Positions 17,243 through 26,041 of a DNA stretch of 64,000 nt are shown here, piece by piece; positions within the stretch are counted from its first letter, which is position 1; the number at the start of each line of letters is the position of its first letter. The translations under genes and the position numbers were made by a program. The stretch is taken from contig JAEWTW010000034.1 of NCBI GenBank assembly GCA_023397655.1, positions 12,216-76,215 of the forward strand. The letters are read 5' to 3'. The stretch comes from Bacillota bacterium. Lineage in GTDB: Bacteria; Bacillota; Clostridia; Christensenellales; SZUA-584. Under the pieces are notes generated by a model. That model saw only the letters and a list, made by a program, of their open reading frames with translations, was not told the DNA's origin and ran no database searches.

Positions 17243-18762
17243 TTGCTGTCCGCCTCCTTGCCGCCCATGGCCAGGCTGATCTCCTGGATAGGCGGGTTTA
17301 CTCCTGAAAACTCACCCATGATCCGCCCCTCGAACATTACGATGATCCGGTCCGACATTTCCAGCACTTCGTCGAAGTCGGCGGAGATGAGCAATATGCC
17401 GCAGCCCCTGTCTCGGGCCTCAATCATGGAATCGTGGATAAACCGTGTCGCGCCGATGTCCAGGCCGCGCGTGGGATGAACCGCCACCAGCAGGTCGGGC
17501 GAAGCTTCCAGCTCACGGGCGAGTATCACCTTTTGCTGGTTGCCGCCTGACAGGTTGCGCACTTCCTGCTCCACCGACTCACACCGGATGTCGTATTTGC
17601 CCTGCATCTCCAGCGAATAGTCGTGAATGGCTTTCTTTTTCAGATAAGCGCCTTTGCCCGATGAAAACTGAGGGGACAGAGTGGATTTGAGTACGAGGTT
17701 GTCCTGAACGGACATGTTGGGGATAAGGCCCATCTTGTTTCGGTCTTCGGGTATATGAGCCACTTTATTGTCGATAAAGCCCTGCGGAGCGAATACAGCC
17801 ACACTGGAGCCTTTCAGATTGACGGTGCCTGAGTCAGGCGCGAGCACGCCTGTGATGATCTGCGCCAGCTGGCTCTGTCCATTTCCGTCCACGCCTGCGA
17901 TCCCCAGTATCTCACCGTGGCTGATGCGCAATGAGATGTTGTTGATGCCGCTGTGCTTGGAGCTGGCGTTGAAGCTGACTTCCTTCAGCTCGGTGACGCT
18001 GGTGCCCGATTCGGTGATCTTGGCGTAGTGAGAGGGGGGAAGCTCCCGGCCGATCATCAGACTGGCGCACTCCTCGCCGCAGGTGTCGCAGCAGTTCAGT
18101 GTGGATACTGTCCGCCCGGCCCGCAGCACGGTGATGCGATCGGAAATGCGCAACACTTCGCGCATCTTATGGCTGATGAAGATGATGCTCTTGTTTTCGT
18201 CCTTGAGCTTCTGTATCACATCGAACAGCCCCTCGACCTCAATGTCGGTCAAGGCGGCGGTCGGCTCATCCAGTACGAGCAGCTCCGCGCCGCGGTAAAG
18301 CGCCTTGATGATCTCAATGCGCTGCTGCGCGCCCACGGATATTTCTGATATGGGCTTGTCCAGCTCCACGTCCAGACCGTAGCGGTCAGCCAGCTCCATG
18401 ATCTCCTTTTTACGCGCTTCCACGCTGATGAATATGCCTTTGTTGTTCTTGTCTCCCAGGATGATGTTTTCAAACACGGTCATGGCTTCCACCAGCATGA
18501 AGTGCTGATGAACCATGCCGATGCCCAGCTTGACGGCCTGGGCGGGTGAGTCGATCTTGACTTTCTTTCCGTTGAAATAGATACTGCCGGCGGTGGGCTG
18601 GTACAAACCGAACAGCACATTCATCAATGTGCTTTTTCCGGCGCCGTTTTCACCCAGCAGTGTGTGGACCTCGCCGCGTCGGACATCGAAATTGATGTCC
18701 TTGTTGGCAAACATATCTCCAAACTGCTTGGTGATATTCTCCATACGCAGAATTTCTTCCAT
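17239..18762 (-). CDS. Nucleoside-type ABC transporter ATP-binding protein (NupO-like, two NBDs)
   Basis: Tandem ABC ATPase of about 507 residues powering the BMP importer. First NBD: Walker A GENGAGKST, Q-loop VHQHFM, signature SVGAQQR, Walker B LLVLDEPTAAL. Second NBD: degenerate Walker A GVDGNGQSQ and signature LSGGNQQK, as in all RbsA/NupO-type ATPases. The start is taken at MEEILRMENITKQFG (18762); the frame is open further upstream but that part has no ABC similarity and crosses the leader hairpins. First gene of the operon, behind a ~240-base leader. Confidence 0.93.
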   Translation of the reverse strand: MEEILRMENITKQFGDMFANKDINFDVRRGEVHTLLGENGAGKSTLMNVLFGLYQPTAGSIYFNGKKVKIDSPAQAVKLGIGMVHQHFMLVEAMTVFENIILGDKNNKGIFISVEARKKEIMELADRYGLDVELDKPISEISVGAQQRIEIIKALYRGAELLVLDEPTAALTDIEVEGLFDVIQKLKDENKSIIFISHKMREVLRISDRITVLRAGRTVSTLNCCDTCGEECASLMIGRELPPSHYAKITESGTSVTELKEVSFNASSKHSGINNISLRISHGEILGIAGVDGNGQSQLAQIITGVLAPDSGTVNLKGSSVAVFAPQGFIDNKVAHIPEDRNKMGLIPNMSVQDNLVLKSTLSPQFSSGKGAYLKKKAIHDYSLEMQGKYDIRCESVEQEVRNLSGGNQQKVILARELEASPDLLVAVHPTRGLDIGATRFIHDSMIEARDRGCGILLISADFDEVLEMSDRIIVMFEGRIMGEFSGVNPPIQEISLAMGGKEADSK

Positions 18763-18835
18763 ACGCTGTATGCTACCCCCCTTTATACAGTACAGCCGTT
18801 CGGCTGTGAGTGGTTCTGTTGGTAAAAACCTCAAA

Positions 18836-18897
18836 CAAAAAAAGGCAAACCTGACGACGAGCCGTCGCACGCTCCACTATGAACGTCGGCGTTTCCC
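18836..18897 (-). terminator. Attenuator-like terminator in the importer leader
   Basis: Read leftward: GGgAAAC..CGACG pairs with CGTCG..GTTTGCC, with an inner GACG/CGTC hairpin, followed directly by seven T. It lies within the transcribed leader, about 75 bases before the ATPase start, so it would stop transcription unless an alternative fold forms. Confidence 0.65.
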
Positions 18898-18928
18898 TTT
18901 CCCTGTTCAAAAACATTATTCTCAACCG

Positions 18929-18974
18929 TCTCCTAAGGATGTGTATGCGGTTGGCCGCAGTTACATCTGGGAGA
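18929..18974 (-). ncRNA. Structured leader element, riboswitch candidate of unrecognised class
   Basis: Read leftward, three nested stems: TCTCC/GGAGA, GATGT/ACATC and TGCGG/CCGCA with a CCAA loop, separated by small internal loops. It lies between a strong promoter (19006-19034) and the attenuator-like terminator (18836-18897). I do not recognise the conserved core of the purine, ZTP, guanidine, THF, SAM or c-di-GMP classes. A further hairpin, ACAGCC-gttc-GGCTGT (18792-18807), precedes the start codon. Confidence 0.5.
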
Positions 18975-19005
18975 AAATTGAATTTGGCGTTAAAAATTTT
19001 TTTTA

Positions 19006-19034
19006 ATTGTACGTTGAAAATTGAAATTTGTCAA
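19006..19034 (-). promoter_or_regulatory. Promoter of the nucleoside importer operon
   Basis: Leftward TTGACA (19029-19034), 17-base spacer, TACAAT (19006-19011). Transcription would begin near 18999, giving a leader of about 237 bases. Bases 19035-19216 show no gene. Confidence 0.8.
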
Positions 19035-19216
19035 TAGTGCAAACAGTATATAGCTGACCGCTATTTAACCCATAATATAATGAAAAACTTGGCTTTATGC
19101 ATTGTTGGCAGTTGGCGGCTAAGACCTCGTCTTTTGACTGAGGATTTGCAAAAATTTTTTGATTTCACAGTAAAAAGCGTTGCGAGACGGTTTTAGGCCG
19201 GGATTCTGCCCATAAT

Positions 19217-19256
19217 AAGGAAAAGCCGCCTGAAATAAATCCGGCGGCTCTTCCTT
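19217..19256 (-). terminator. Likely terminator downstream of tRNA-Leu
   Basis: AAGGAAaAGCCGCC / GGCGGCTcTTCCTT, about 13 paired bases with one mismatch, 89 bases after the tRNA 3' end. The T-tail is short. Confidence 0.5.
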
Positions 19257-19344
19257 AAACCTTAACCTTTGTTGTCTATCCCGGCCAGCAAATAATTATG
19301 CCGGCGCTGATGTTAAAACCATGATGCTCATCAATGATGTCTGA

Positions 19345-19431
19345 TGGTGCCGGTGGTCGGACTCGAACCGACACGGTATCGCTACCAACGGATTTTGAGT
19401 CCGTCACGTCTGCCAATTCCATCACACCGGC
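19345..19431 (-). tRNA. tRNA-Leu (anticodon CAA)
   Basis: Cloverleaf read leftward: acceptor GCCGGTG/CACCGGC, anticodon stem ACGGA/TCCGT around loop CTCAAAA (anticodon CAA, reads UUG), a long class II variable arm, T-arm GGTTCGAGTCC, discriminator A, and an encoded CCA. The long variable arm and anticodon together identify leucine. Confidence 0.96.
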
Positions 19432-19545
19432 ACGATTTTAACTCTGTTAATATAGCATATCGATACTTGAGCGTCAAGCGAAAACGGAAGGGATAAAAAC
19501 GATCGCATATATAGTAAACAAGCAGGCCGTTTTCCTTTCAACCAC

Positions 19546-19657
19546 AAAAAAAACGGCAAACGATGGGAAGATGTTTGCCGAAAAAGGGAGATGGATCCGC
19601 TTGGTGCAAATCGTATTAACAAACTAAAAGATTGTAACAAATGCACACAAACGTATC
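19546..19657 (-). ncRNA. Candidate intergenic small RNA
   Basis: Leftward promoter TTGGAA-17-TATAAT (19664-19692) followed by about 110 bases without a convincing reading frame, ending in a perfect terminator: CGGCAAAC, 11-base loop, GTTTGCCG, eight T. A self-contained transcription unit of small-RNA size. No resemblance to 6S, 4.5S, tmRNA or RNase P RNA is seen. 16 bases of its terminator hairpin are perfectly complementary to the message leader at 8900-8915. Confidence 0.55.
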
Positions 19658-19663
19658 TTTGTG

Positions 19664-19692
19664 ATTATACCACAGCTGTTTCAGCTTTCCAA
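19664..19692 (-). promoter_or_regulatory. Promoter of the candidate small RNA
   Basis: Leftward TTGGAA (19687-19692), 17-base spacer, consensus TATAAT (19664-19669). Confidence 0.65.
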
Positions 19693-19813
19693 GAGAAATT
19701 CCATGCATTATTTATAAAAAAAATGATGGGCATCGACAAAAGAATGCGCATGGTTCGCCATTTTTTTTGGATTCGGTTACGTATACTAATAGTCATATCG
19801 AAGTAAGAAGGGA

Positions 19814-21331
19814 ATGGCGCAGAAAATGGACGAAACGCAATTTGACAAAATGCTTGATATATGGCCCATCCCCGCGGTTTTAATCGATCCCAGGGCAGGA
19901 TATTTACTAAGAGTCAACAAAATGGCGGCAGAGGCAGGATTACAGACGGATATGGAACTGTCGGAACTGTTCGTACAACGCGAGGCGGTGAAAGAATGGC
20001 TGTCTGTAAGGGAACAGCCGGTGTCACTGCAAGCCGATCTGTGGCTGCAGGACCGTGTGCTGCGTGTGTCGGCATCCATGAGCCGTGTCAGTTGGGGCAG
20101 GGAAGACGCGCTGCTGGCCGTGTTTACTGATATGAAGGAACCAGGCGATATGGAAGACGGCGCCGCGGTGGCTGCGTTGTGCGAGATTTACGCCAGCGGA
20201 CAGACAAACGCGCTGCGCACCTTCCTGCAATCTTCCGCGATAACGCTGGGGGCATACTGTGCCGCTGTATACGAAAAAAGAAAAGAGCGCTATATCATCC
20301 GCGAGGAGTGGCGCGCGCGGCGTACCGTCAGTGTGTCGATACTCGGCGCGGATTTTGACGTGCATCCCGAGCAGGAGATGGCACGCGTCGGGCAGATCAA
20401 GCGCGCTGCCGGGCTGGGCTACGCGCCGTTCATCAAGATGCATGGCACGCACGGCGTGCTGGTTTACTTTTTCGACTATCCGGCGGAACAGCAGCTGCAG
20501 CCGCGTATTGAGCGGTTTGCCCGCCTTTTGCGCGCGCTGGCGCCCGACATCATCAGGCATGGCAGCGTGGCCATCATACGGCAGGGGCTGGATGCACTGC
20601 CGCAGGGCATCGCGATATGGGACAAGTCTAACAAAAAGCTGATATATGAAAACAAGGCCTACCACGCTTTGTTTGGCGGCGCCGTGCCCTTTTCGGACGG
20701 GCGGCGGGGCATCTCGCCGGACAGCCATGCGGATGCTGACGGGCGGCATTACAGCCTGACGCACGCTGCGGGCCGGCTGGGCAATCAGCGGCTGGTGACC
20801 ACGCTGGCTGCCGATGTAACACGCTATAAGCTGGCGGAGCACAAGCTTGCGATGACGGCTAAGACGGACCCGCTGACAGGCCTGCTTAACCGCAGAGCGG
20901 GGCTGGAGATACTGGAGGAGGTATACCACCGGAACCGCAAAACCGGACAGCTCCTGACGGTGGGCTTTGCCGATATCGACGGACTCAAAGCGGTCAACGA
21001 TACGTACGGGCACGGCGCGGGCGATTCGATGATACGCTCGGTGGCGGAGATGCTCAAAAGGCATGTTGGCAGGGACGCGACGGTCTGCCGTCTTGGGGGC
21101 GATGAGTTTGTGCTGATACTGCCGGGGGTGACACAGGTGCAGGCGCTGCTGATGGCGGAGCAAATAAAAAGCGCGGTTGCCAAATGCTTCGTGGGCAACT
21201 CGCGCGGCATATCCATCAGCTTTGGCTTCAAGCAGGCCGAATATACAAAGGAAGAAACCACCGCTTCGCTGGTCAGCGTGGCGGATACGGACATGTACCG
21301 GGATAAGCGGGACAACCGGTCGGCGGATTAG
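19814..21331 (+). CDS. Diguanylate cyclase (GGDEF) with N-terminal sensory region
   Basis: Predicted to make c-di-GMP. 505 residues: a PAS-like segment (about 10-110), a middle region with GAF-like character (about 120-255), a second PAS-like segment (about 258-340, LDALPQGIAIWDKSNKKLIYENKAY), and a GGDEF domain (about 350-505) with intact GGDEF at 428-432 and DPLTGLLNRRAG at its start. The RxxD inhibitory site five residues before GGDEF is not in register, so product inhibition may be absent. No membrane helix. The ATG at 19814 sits too close to agaaggga; the ATG four codons later is also possible. It overlaps convergent metF by four bases. Confidence 0.9.
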   Translation: MAQKMDETQFDKMLDIWPIPAVLIDPRAGYLLRVNKMAAEAGLQTDMELSELFVQREAVKEWLSVREQPVSLQADLWLQDRVLRVSASMSRVSWGREDALLAVFTDMKEPGDMEDGAAVAALCEIYASGQTNALRTFLQSSAITLGAYCAAVYEKRKERYIIREEWRARRTVSVSILGADFDVHPEQEMARVGQIKRAAGLGYAPFIKMHGTHGVLVYFFDYPAEQQLQPRIERFARLLRALAPDIIRHGSVAIIRQGLDALPQGIAIWDKSNKKLIYENKAYHALFGGAVPFSDGRRGISPDSHADADGRHYSLTHAAGRLGNQRLVTTLAADVTRYKLAEHKLAMTAKTDPLTGLLNRRAGLEILEEVYHRNRKTGQLLTVGFADIDGLKAVNDTYGHGAGDSMIRSVAEMLKRHVGRDATVCRLGGDEFVLILPGVTQVQALLMAEQIKSAVAKCFVGNSRGISISFGFKQAEYTKEETTASLVSVADTDMYRDKRDNRSAD

Positions 21332-22191
21332 ACCAAACCGCTGTGGGACAGTATCTGCTCGATCTCGTCCGCTTTGTTCATCGTATACAGATGGAACTTG
21401 TTGATATTGTATTCCATCAGCAGGCTGATTTGACGGACCGCGTATTCGAGGCCGGCTTTTTTAAATTCCTCCGGCTTCTCGCCGTAACGGCTGATGATCT
21501 TGCTGAGCGGCGCAGGTATGGAGCAGGCGGACAGCAGCGACATGCGGATGATCTGCTTGGGGTTCAGCACCGGCATAATGCCCGTCACCACCGGCGTTTT
21601 GACGCCCTCCTTGCTGAGCTTTTCATATAGATCCACAATGGCGCAGGTGTCGAAGCACAGCTGCGTGATGAAGAAGTCCACGCCGAGTGAGGCTTTGAGC
21701 TTCATGAATTCGATATCCCGTTCCAACCCGGAGCTTTCCACGTGGGATTCCGGGTATGCGGCGGCGGCCACGGTGAACCCCGGCCGCTTTTTAATTTCCG
21801 TGATCAGGTCGCTGGCGTGCCGGTAGTGCACGAAAGCGGTGCTGTCATCCATGTCTTCCGGTATATCGCCGCGCAGCGCCAGCACATTTTTTATGCCCTT
21901 ACTTTCCAGCGTGTCCAGTATGTCCCCGATCATGGAGTGATCGGAACCGACGCAGGTCAGGTGTGCGATGGCTTCAAGACCCATCGTATCCACCTGCGAG
22001 ACGACTTCCAGCGTCCGCTCGCGGTTGCCGCCGCCCGCGCCGTAGGTCACGCTGGCAAAGGCCGGATTGCTTTGCGCAAGCCGCTCAATGGCATTATAAA
22101 CAGTCGACATGGGCATGTCCTTTTTCGGCGGAAAGAACTCCAGTGAAAAAGCGCTTTGTTCAGTTGTCAGCTTTTCGACAATACCCATCAA
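21328..22191 (-). CDS. metF: Methylenetetrahydrofolate reductase
   Basis: Reduces 5,10-methylene-THF to 5-methyl-THF, the methyl donor for MetH encoded divergently next door. 287 residues, the bacterial MetF size, with FSLEFFPPKK at the N-terminus, VTYGAGGG, LRGDIP, and ITQLCFDT. A divergent promoter region of about 120 bases separates it from the MetH reactivation-domain gene. No B12 or SAM riboswitch was recognised there. Confidence 0.95.
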   Translation of the reverse strand: MMGIVEKLTTEQSAFSLEFFPPKKDMPMSTVYNAIERLAQSNPAFASVTYGAGGGNRERTLEVVSQVDTMGLEAIAHLTCVGSDHSMIGDILDTLESKGIKNVLALRGDIPEDMDDSTAFVHYRHASDLITEIKKRPGFTVAAAAYPESHVESSGLERDIEFMKLKASLGVDFFITQLCFDTCAIVDLYEKLSKEGVKTPVVTGIMPVLNPKQIIRMSLLSACSIPAPLSKIISRYGEKPEEFKKAGLEYAVRQISLLMEYNINKFHLYTMNKADEIEQILSHSGLV

Positions 22192-22265
22192 AAAATATCT
22201 CCTGTCTCTGTTATACCATATTAATATCGACTATTTAACCATAACGCAGGGGTGTTTGCAAGTGG

Positions 22266-22294
22266 TTGAATAATGACTGAAACTGGTGTATCAT
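22266..22294 (+). promoter_or_regulatory. Promoter of the methionine synthase operon
   Basis: TTGAAT (22266-22271), 17-base spacer, TATCAT (22289-22294), about 19 bases before the first start codon. Confidence 0.6.
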
Positions 22295-22312
22295 GTGTCA
22301 TGAGGTGTTTTC

Positions 22313-22912
22313 ATGGAAGTTTTCCCGTATCTTCCGTTCGTGCCGGATAAAAAAACGGTGCTGCGGCGGCTCGGATCGCAAAAAGCTGTGTTTTCCGAGG
22401 ATCTGGAATCGAGCATAGACAGCTTGCTCGGGCAAGCGCAGACGGCATTTGCGGCGCGGGGAAAAGCGGCGGTTTATCCGATCACACAGGCTGATGAAAA
22501 CGGCGTGACGGTGGAGGGAATCGCCATCCAATCGCCCATGCTGGCCCGCTTGCTGGCAGACAGCAAGGCCGTTTATCTGATGGCGGCATCGATACCGGCG
22601 CGCGATGTGGAGAAGATCAGCCGCGCGATGCGGGACGGCGAAGGGCTTAAGGCCGTCGTGTTCGACGCGTACGCCTCCGAATTCGTGGACGGTACGCTGG
22701 ACGTCATCATCGCGCGCAAGAACGAAGCGCTGCGGCGCACGGGGCAGAAGCTGACGAAGCGGCGTTTCAGCGCCGGTTACGGTGATCTCGACCTCGCTTA
22801 CCAGAAGGCGTTTTACGATCTGCTGGACATGAGAACGCTGGAAGTTGATATCAATGAAAACTATCTGCTGTCGCCGGAGAAGTCGGTGATTGCGATAGCC
22901 GGAGTGGAATAG
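22313..22912 (+). CDS. Stand-alone MetH activation (SAM-binding) domain-like protein
   Basis: 199 residues corresponding to the C-terminal reactivation domain of cobalamin-dependent methionine synthase, which uses SAM to rescue oxidised cobalamin. The motif RRFSAGYGDLDL matches the RxSPGYxxxPDL core of that domain, and the C-terminus LLSPEKSVIAIAGVE also fits. metH follows after two bases and lacks this domain, so the pair works as a split enzyme, as in many Clostridia. Ribosome binding site tgaggtg. Confidence 0.85.
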   Translation: MEVFPYLPFVPDKKTVLRRLGSQKAVFSEDLESSIDSLLGQAQTAFAARGKAAVYPITQADENGVTVEGIAIQSPMLARLLADSKAVYLMAASIPARDVEKISRAMRDGEGLKAVVFDAYASEFVDGTLDVIIARKNEALRRTGQKLTKRRFSAGYGDLDLAYQKAFYDLLDMRTLEVDINENYLLSPEKSVIAIAGVE

Positions 22913-22914
22913 AT

Positions 22915-25287
22915 TTGAAGACAATAGACGGACTGGGATTTCTGGATTTTCTGAAGCAGCGCATCATGGTGCTGGACGGCGCAACAGGCACATACCTGCA
23001 GCAAAACGGCATGGAGCCGGGCATTTGTCCCGAGTTTTATGCGCTGGAACATGCGAGCCTACTTGCGGACGTGCAGCGGCGTTATGTGGACGCCGGAACG
23101 CGCGCGCTGTATACGTTCACGATGGGGGCGAACGCGCACAAGCTGGGCGAATTTTCGCTGAAGGATGATGTTCGGCGCATCAACGCGGAACTGGCTGCGC
23201 TGTCGGTGAAGGCCGCGGGCAGCCGCGCTTTTGTGGGCGGCGACGTCAGCTCCACCGGCTCCTTTTTAGCGCCGCTGGGAGACCTTGCGTTCGAGCAGGT
23301 CGTTGATATATATAAGGAACAGATACGGGCGCTCGCAGAAGGCGGCGTGGATTTCATCGTTATTGAAACGATGATCGATATACAGGAGACGCGCGCAGCG
23401 GTGATCGCGGCGAAGGAGTGCTGCGACCTGCCTATTGTGGCGAGCATGACGTTCGACGAGCACGGTCGCACGCTGACGGGTACCAGCCCTGCGGCGGCCG
23501 CGATGACGCTGATATCGGCGGGAGCGGACGTGGTGGGCCTCAACTGCTCGACCGGCCCTGCGGAGATGCTGCCGCTGGTGGCGGCGATGAAAGCGGTGGC
23601 CAGCGTGCCGCTGCTGGTGAAGCCCAACGCGGGCAAGCCGCGCATCGTGAACGGGCAGACGCAGTTCGATATGACGTGCGAACAGTTTAAAAGCTTTGTG
23701 AAGCCGCTCTGTGAAGCGGGCGCCAACATGATTGGCGGCTGCTGCGGCACCGACCCGCAGTTTATTCAGGCCATCAGCGAAGAGGCTACCGGGCTACTTC
23801 CTGTGCCGTGGCTCAAGGAGATGCCGGCGGCGCTGACCTCCGTATCCGATGAGGTGTATATTGGCCGGCGTTTTGCCGTGATTGGGGAGCGCATCAACCC
23901 TACCGGCAAACCCAAGCTCAAGGAAGCGCTGCGCGAGCAGAACTTCTATGAGGTGCTGGACATGGCGCTGGAGCAGAAGGATAACGGCGCGCACATACTG
24001 GACGTGAACGTGGGACTTCCCGGCACGGACGAAATGACACTGATGAAGGGCGCGCTGGAGACATTATCCGTGCAGGCCAAGCTGCCGCTTTGCATCGATT
24101 CCTCCAACATTAATGTGATCGAACAGGCGCTGCGCGTCTATCCGGGGCGCGCGCTGATCAATTCCATGTCTACCAAGGCCGAACATTTATCATCGCTGCT
24201 GCCGCTGATCGCGCGGTATAAGCCGATGTTCATACTGCTGCCCATCGGTGACGCGGGCATACCGCAGACCGCCGAAGGGCGCATCGACGAGATTAAAACA
24301 GCTTACGAAGTGATCAGCCGGGCGGGTATCGGCAAGGAAAGTATACTGGTGGACGGTCTGGTGATGACGGTATCGTCTGACCCCAAGGCCGCCAAGGAGA
24401 CGCTCAAGGTTGTCAAATGGTGCAGCGCGAACGGCTTCAATACCGTTCTCGGCATATCCAACGGCTCGTTCGGTCTGCCGGAGCGCCGGTTCATCAACGC
24501 GGCGTATCTGGTGATGGCGATGGGCTTCGGGCTTTCCGCGGCCATCATGAACCCCAACGACACGCTGATGATGGATTTGTACCACGCGGCGCAGGCGCTC
24601 ACCGAAAGGGACGACAACTTTGAGCAGTACCTGAAACGTTTCGCCAACGTACAGACGCCGGAGGAAGAAGCGAAGAGCATCGCGGACGCCATACTGACAG
24701 GCAAGAAGAACACCATCATACAGCTGATCGATGCGGAGATGGCGGGCGGCGCGGTGCCGGAAGCCATCATCAACGACATGATCATACCCGCGCTGCGCCG
24801 GGTGGGAGACCTCTACGAGCAGCGCGTCTACTATCTGCCGCAGCTGATATACAGCGCCGAAGCGGCGCATACGGCATTCGGCTATCTGGAGCAGCATTTT
24901 GCACCGTCGTCCGCATCCGCCAAAAAGAAGATCGTGATGGCGACGGTGAAGGGCGACATTCACGATATCGGAAAGAATCTGGTTGCCATGCTGCTCAAAA
25001 ACCACGGGTTCGCGGTGATCGATCTCGGCAAGGACGTGCCCGCGCATACCATTGTGGACACGGCGGCCCAAGAGGATGCCGATATCATCGGGCTCTCGGC
25101 GCTGATCACGACGACGGCGCGCGAGATGGAAAAGGTGGTGCTGCTTGTCCGCGAGGCCGGTATCCGGGCCAAGGTGATGGTGGGCGGCGCAGTGATAACT
25201 GAAGATTATGCCAGGAGCATCGGCGCGGACGCCTACGCCCCCGACGCGGCGGGCGCGGTGAAAGCGGCGGCATCGCTTCTGGAATAA
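22915..25287 (+). CDS. metH: Cobalamin-dependent methionine synthase without activation domain
   Basis: Transfers the methyl group of 5-methyl-THF to homocysteine via cobalamin. 790 residues: homocysteine/zinc domain (about 10-295; zinc Cys in LNCSTGP and GGCCGTDP), pterin domain (about 315-570; VIGERINPTGKPKLK), B12 cap (about 590-670) and B12-binding domain (about 675-790) with the cobalt-ligating His in KGDIHDIGKN. The fourth, SAM-binding domain is absent and is supplied by the preceding gene. The start is TTG (22915) with ggagtgg upstream. Confidence 0.96.
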   Translation: MKTIDGLGFLDFLKQRIMVLDGATGTYLQQNGMEPGICPEFYALEHASLLADVQRRYVDAGTRALYTFTMGANAHKLGEFSLKDDVRRINAELAALSVKAAGSRAFVGGDVSSTGSFLAPLGDLAFEQVVDIYKEQIRALAEGGVDFIVIETMIDIQETRAAVIAAKECCDLPIVASMTFDEHGRTLTGTSPAAAAMTLISAGADVVGLNCSTGPAEMLPLVAAMKAVASVPLLVKPNAGKPRIVNGQTQFDMTCEQFKSFVKPLCEAGANMIGGCCGTDPQFIQAISEEATGLLPVPWLKEMPAALTSVSDEVYIGRRFAVIGERINPTGKPKLKEALREQNFYEVLDMALEQKDNGAHILDVNVGLPGTDEMTLMKGALETLSVQAKLPLCIDSSNINVIEQALRVYPGRALINSMSTKAEHLSSLLPLIARYKPMFILLPIGDAGIPQTAEGRIDEIKTAYEVISRAGIGKESILVDGLVMTVSSDPKAAKETLKVVKWCSANGFNTVLGISNGSFGLPERRFINAAYLVMAMGFGLSAAIMNPNDTLMMDLYHAAQALTERDDNFEQYLKRFANVQTPEEEAKSIADAILTGKKNTIIQLIDAEMAGGAVPEAIINDMIIPALRRVGDLYEQRVYYLPQLIYSAEAAHTAFGYLEQHFAPSSASAKKKIVMATVKGDIHDIGKNLVAMLLKNHGFAVIDLGKDVPAHTIVDTAAQEDADIIGLSALITTTAREMEKVVLLVREAGIRAKVMVGGAVITEDYARSIGADAYAPDAAGAVKAAASLLE

Positions 25288-25312
25288 AATATTTTATATT
25301 GGAGTCCCAAAA

Positions 25313-26041
25313 ATGAATATCCAAATAGACACCCATACCCACACGGTGCTCTCCGGTCATGCCCATTCCACGCTGATTGAAAACGCGGCGGCGGCGGCAA
25401 GGGTCGGGCTGAAGGGCTTCGTGGTGACGGATCATGGCCCGGCTATTCCGGCAGCGCCGCCGGATTTCAACCTGTCCACGCTTGAATATCTGCCGGATAT
25501 CATTGAAGGCGTACGCGTCTATCACGGCGTGGAGGCCAACATCATCGATTTTGAGGGCACCATCGACATACGCGAAAAATACTTTAAACTTGCGGATTTC
25601 ACGATCGCGGGCATGCATGAAGTGGTGATACGCACCGGCGGCCAGAAGAAGGACACCGAAGCGGTGCTGGGTGCGCTGAACAATAAATATGTCGACATGA
25701 TCTCCCACCCCGACAACCCGTCTTACAATCTGGATTATGAAGCGGTGGTCAAGGAAGCGGCCCGCCTCGGCAAGCTGATGGAGGTCAACGATCACTCATT
25801 TGAATACCGCAACGGCGGCATCGAAAAGGCGATGATCTATCTGCCCATGTGCAGGCGGCACGGCGTGCGCGTGGCGGTGTCCAGTGACGCCCATTCTGCG
25901 TTCGGCATGGGCAAGTTCGATGTGGCGCTTCGGGTGCTGGATCAGATCGGGTTCCCCGCCGAACTGGTGATCAACGCCACGCAGCAGAGCTTTGAAGCCT
26001 ATCTGAAGGAGCGGGTCAGCCGCACGGAATGCTGCGCCTGA
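25313..26041 (+). CDS. PHP-domain phosphoesterase (YcdX-like)
   Basis: 242 residues. N-terminal DTHTHTVLSGHAHST carries the HxH metal site of PHP enzymes; further metal residues are in VTDHGPA, HGVEANI, ISHPDNP, VNDHSFEY and VSSDAHS. YcdX-type proteins are trinuclear-zinc phosphatases of unclear substrate; histidinol phosphatases are related. It follows metH after 25 bases and may be co-transcribed. Confidence 0.88.
   Translation: MNIQIDTHTHTVLSGHAHSTLIENAAAAARVGLKGFVVTDHGPAIPAAPPDFNLSTLEYLPDIIEGVRVYHGVEANIIDFEGTIDIREKYFKLADFTIAGMHEVVIRTGGQKKDTEAVLGALNNKYVDMISHPDNPSYNLDYEAVVKEAARLGKLMEVNDHSFEYRNGGIEKAMIYLPMCRRHGVRVAVSSDAHSAFGMGKFDVALRVLDQIGFPAELVINATQQSFEAYLKERVSRTECCA

Noticed and set aside
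18763..18870. N-terminal extension of the importer ATPase
   Set aside because: The frame stays open but the extra 36 residues have no ABC similarity and run through the leader hairpins.
22192..22312. Cobalamin or SAM riboswitch at the methionine genes
   Set aside because: The metF/metH promoter region is only about 120 bases and neither the B12 box nor the S-box core is visible.
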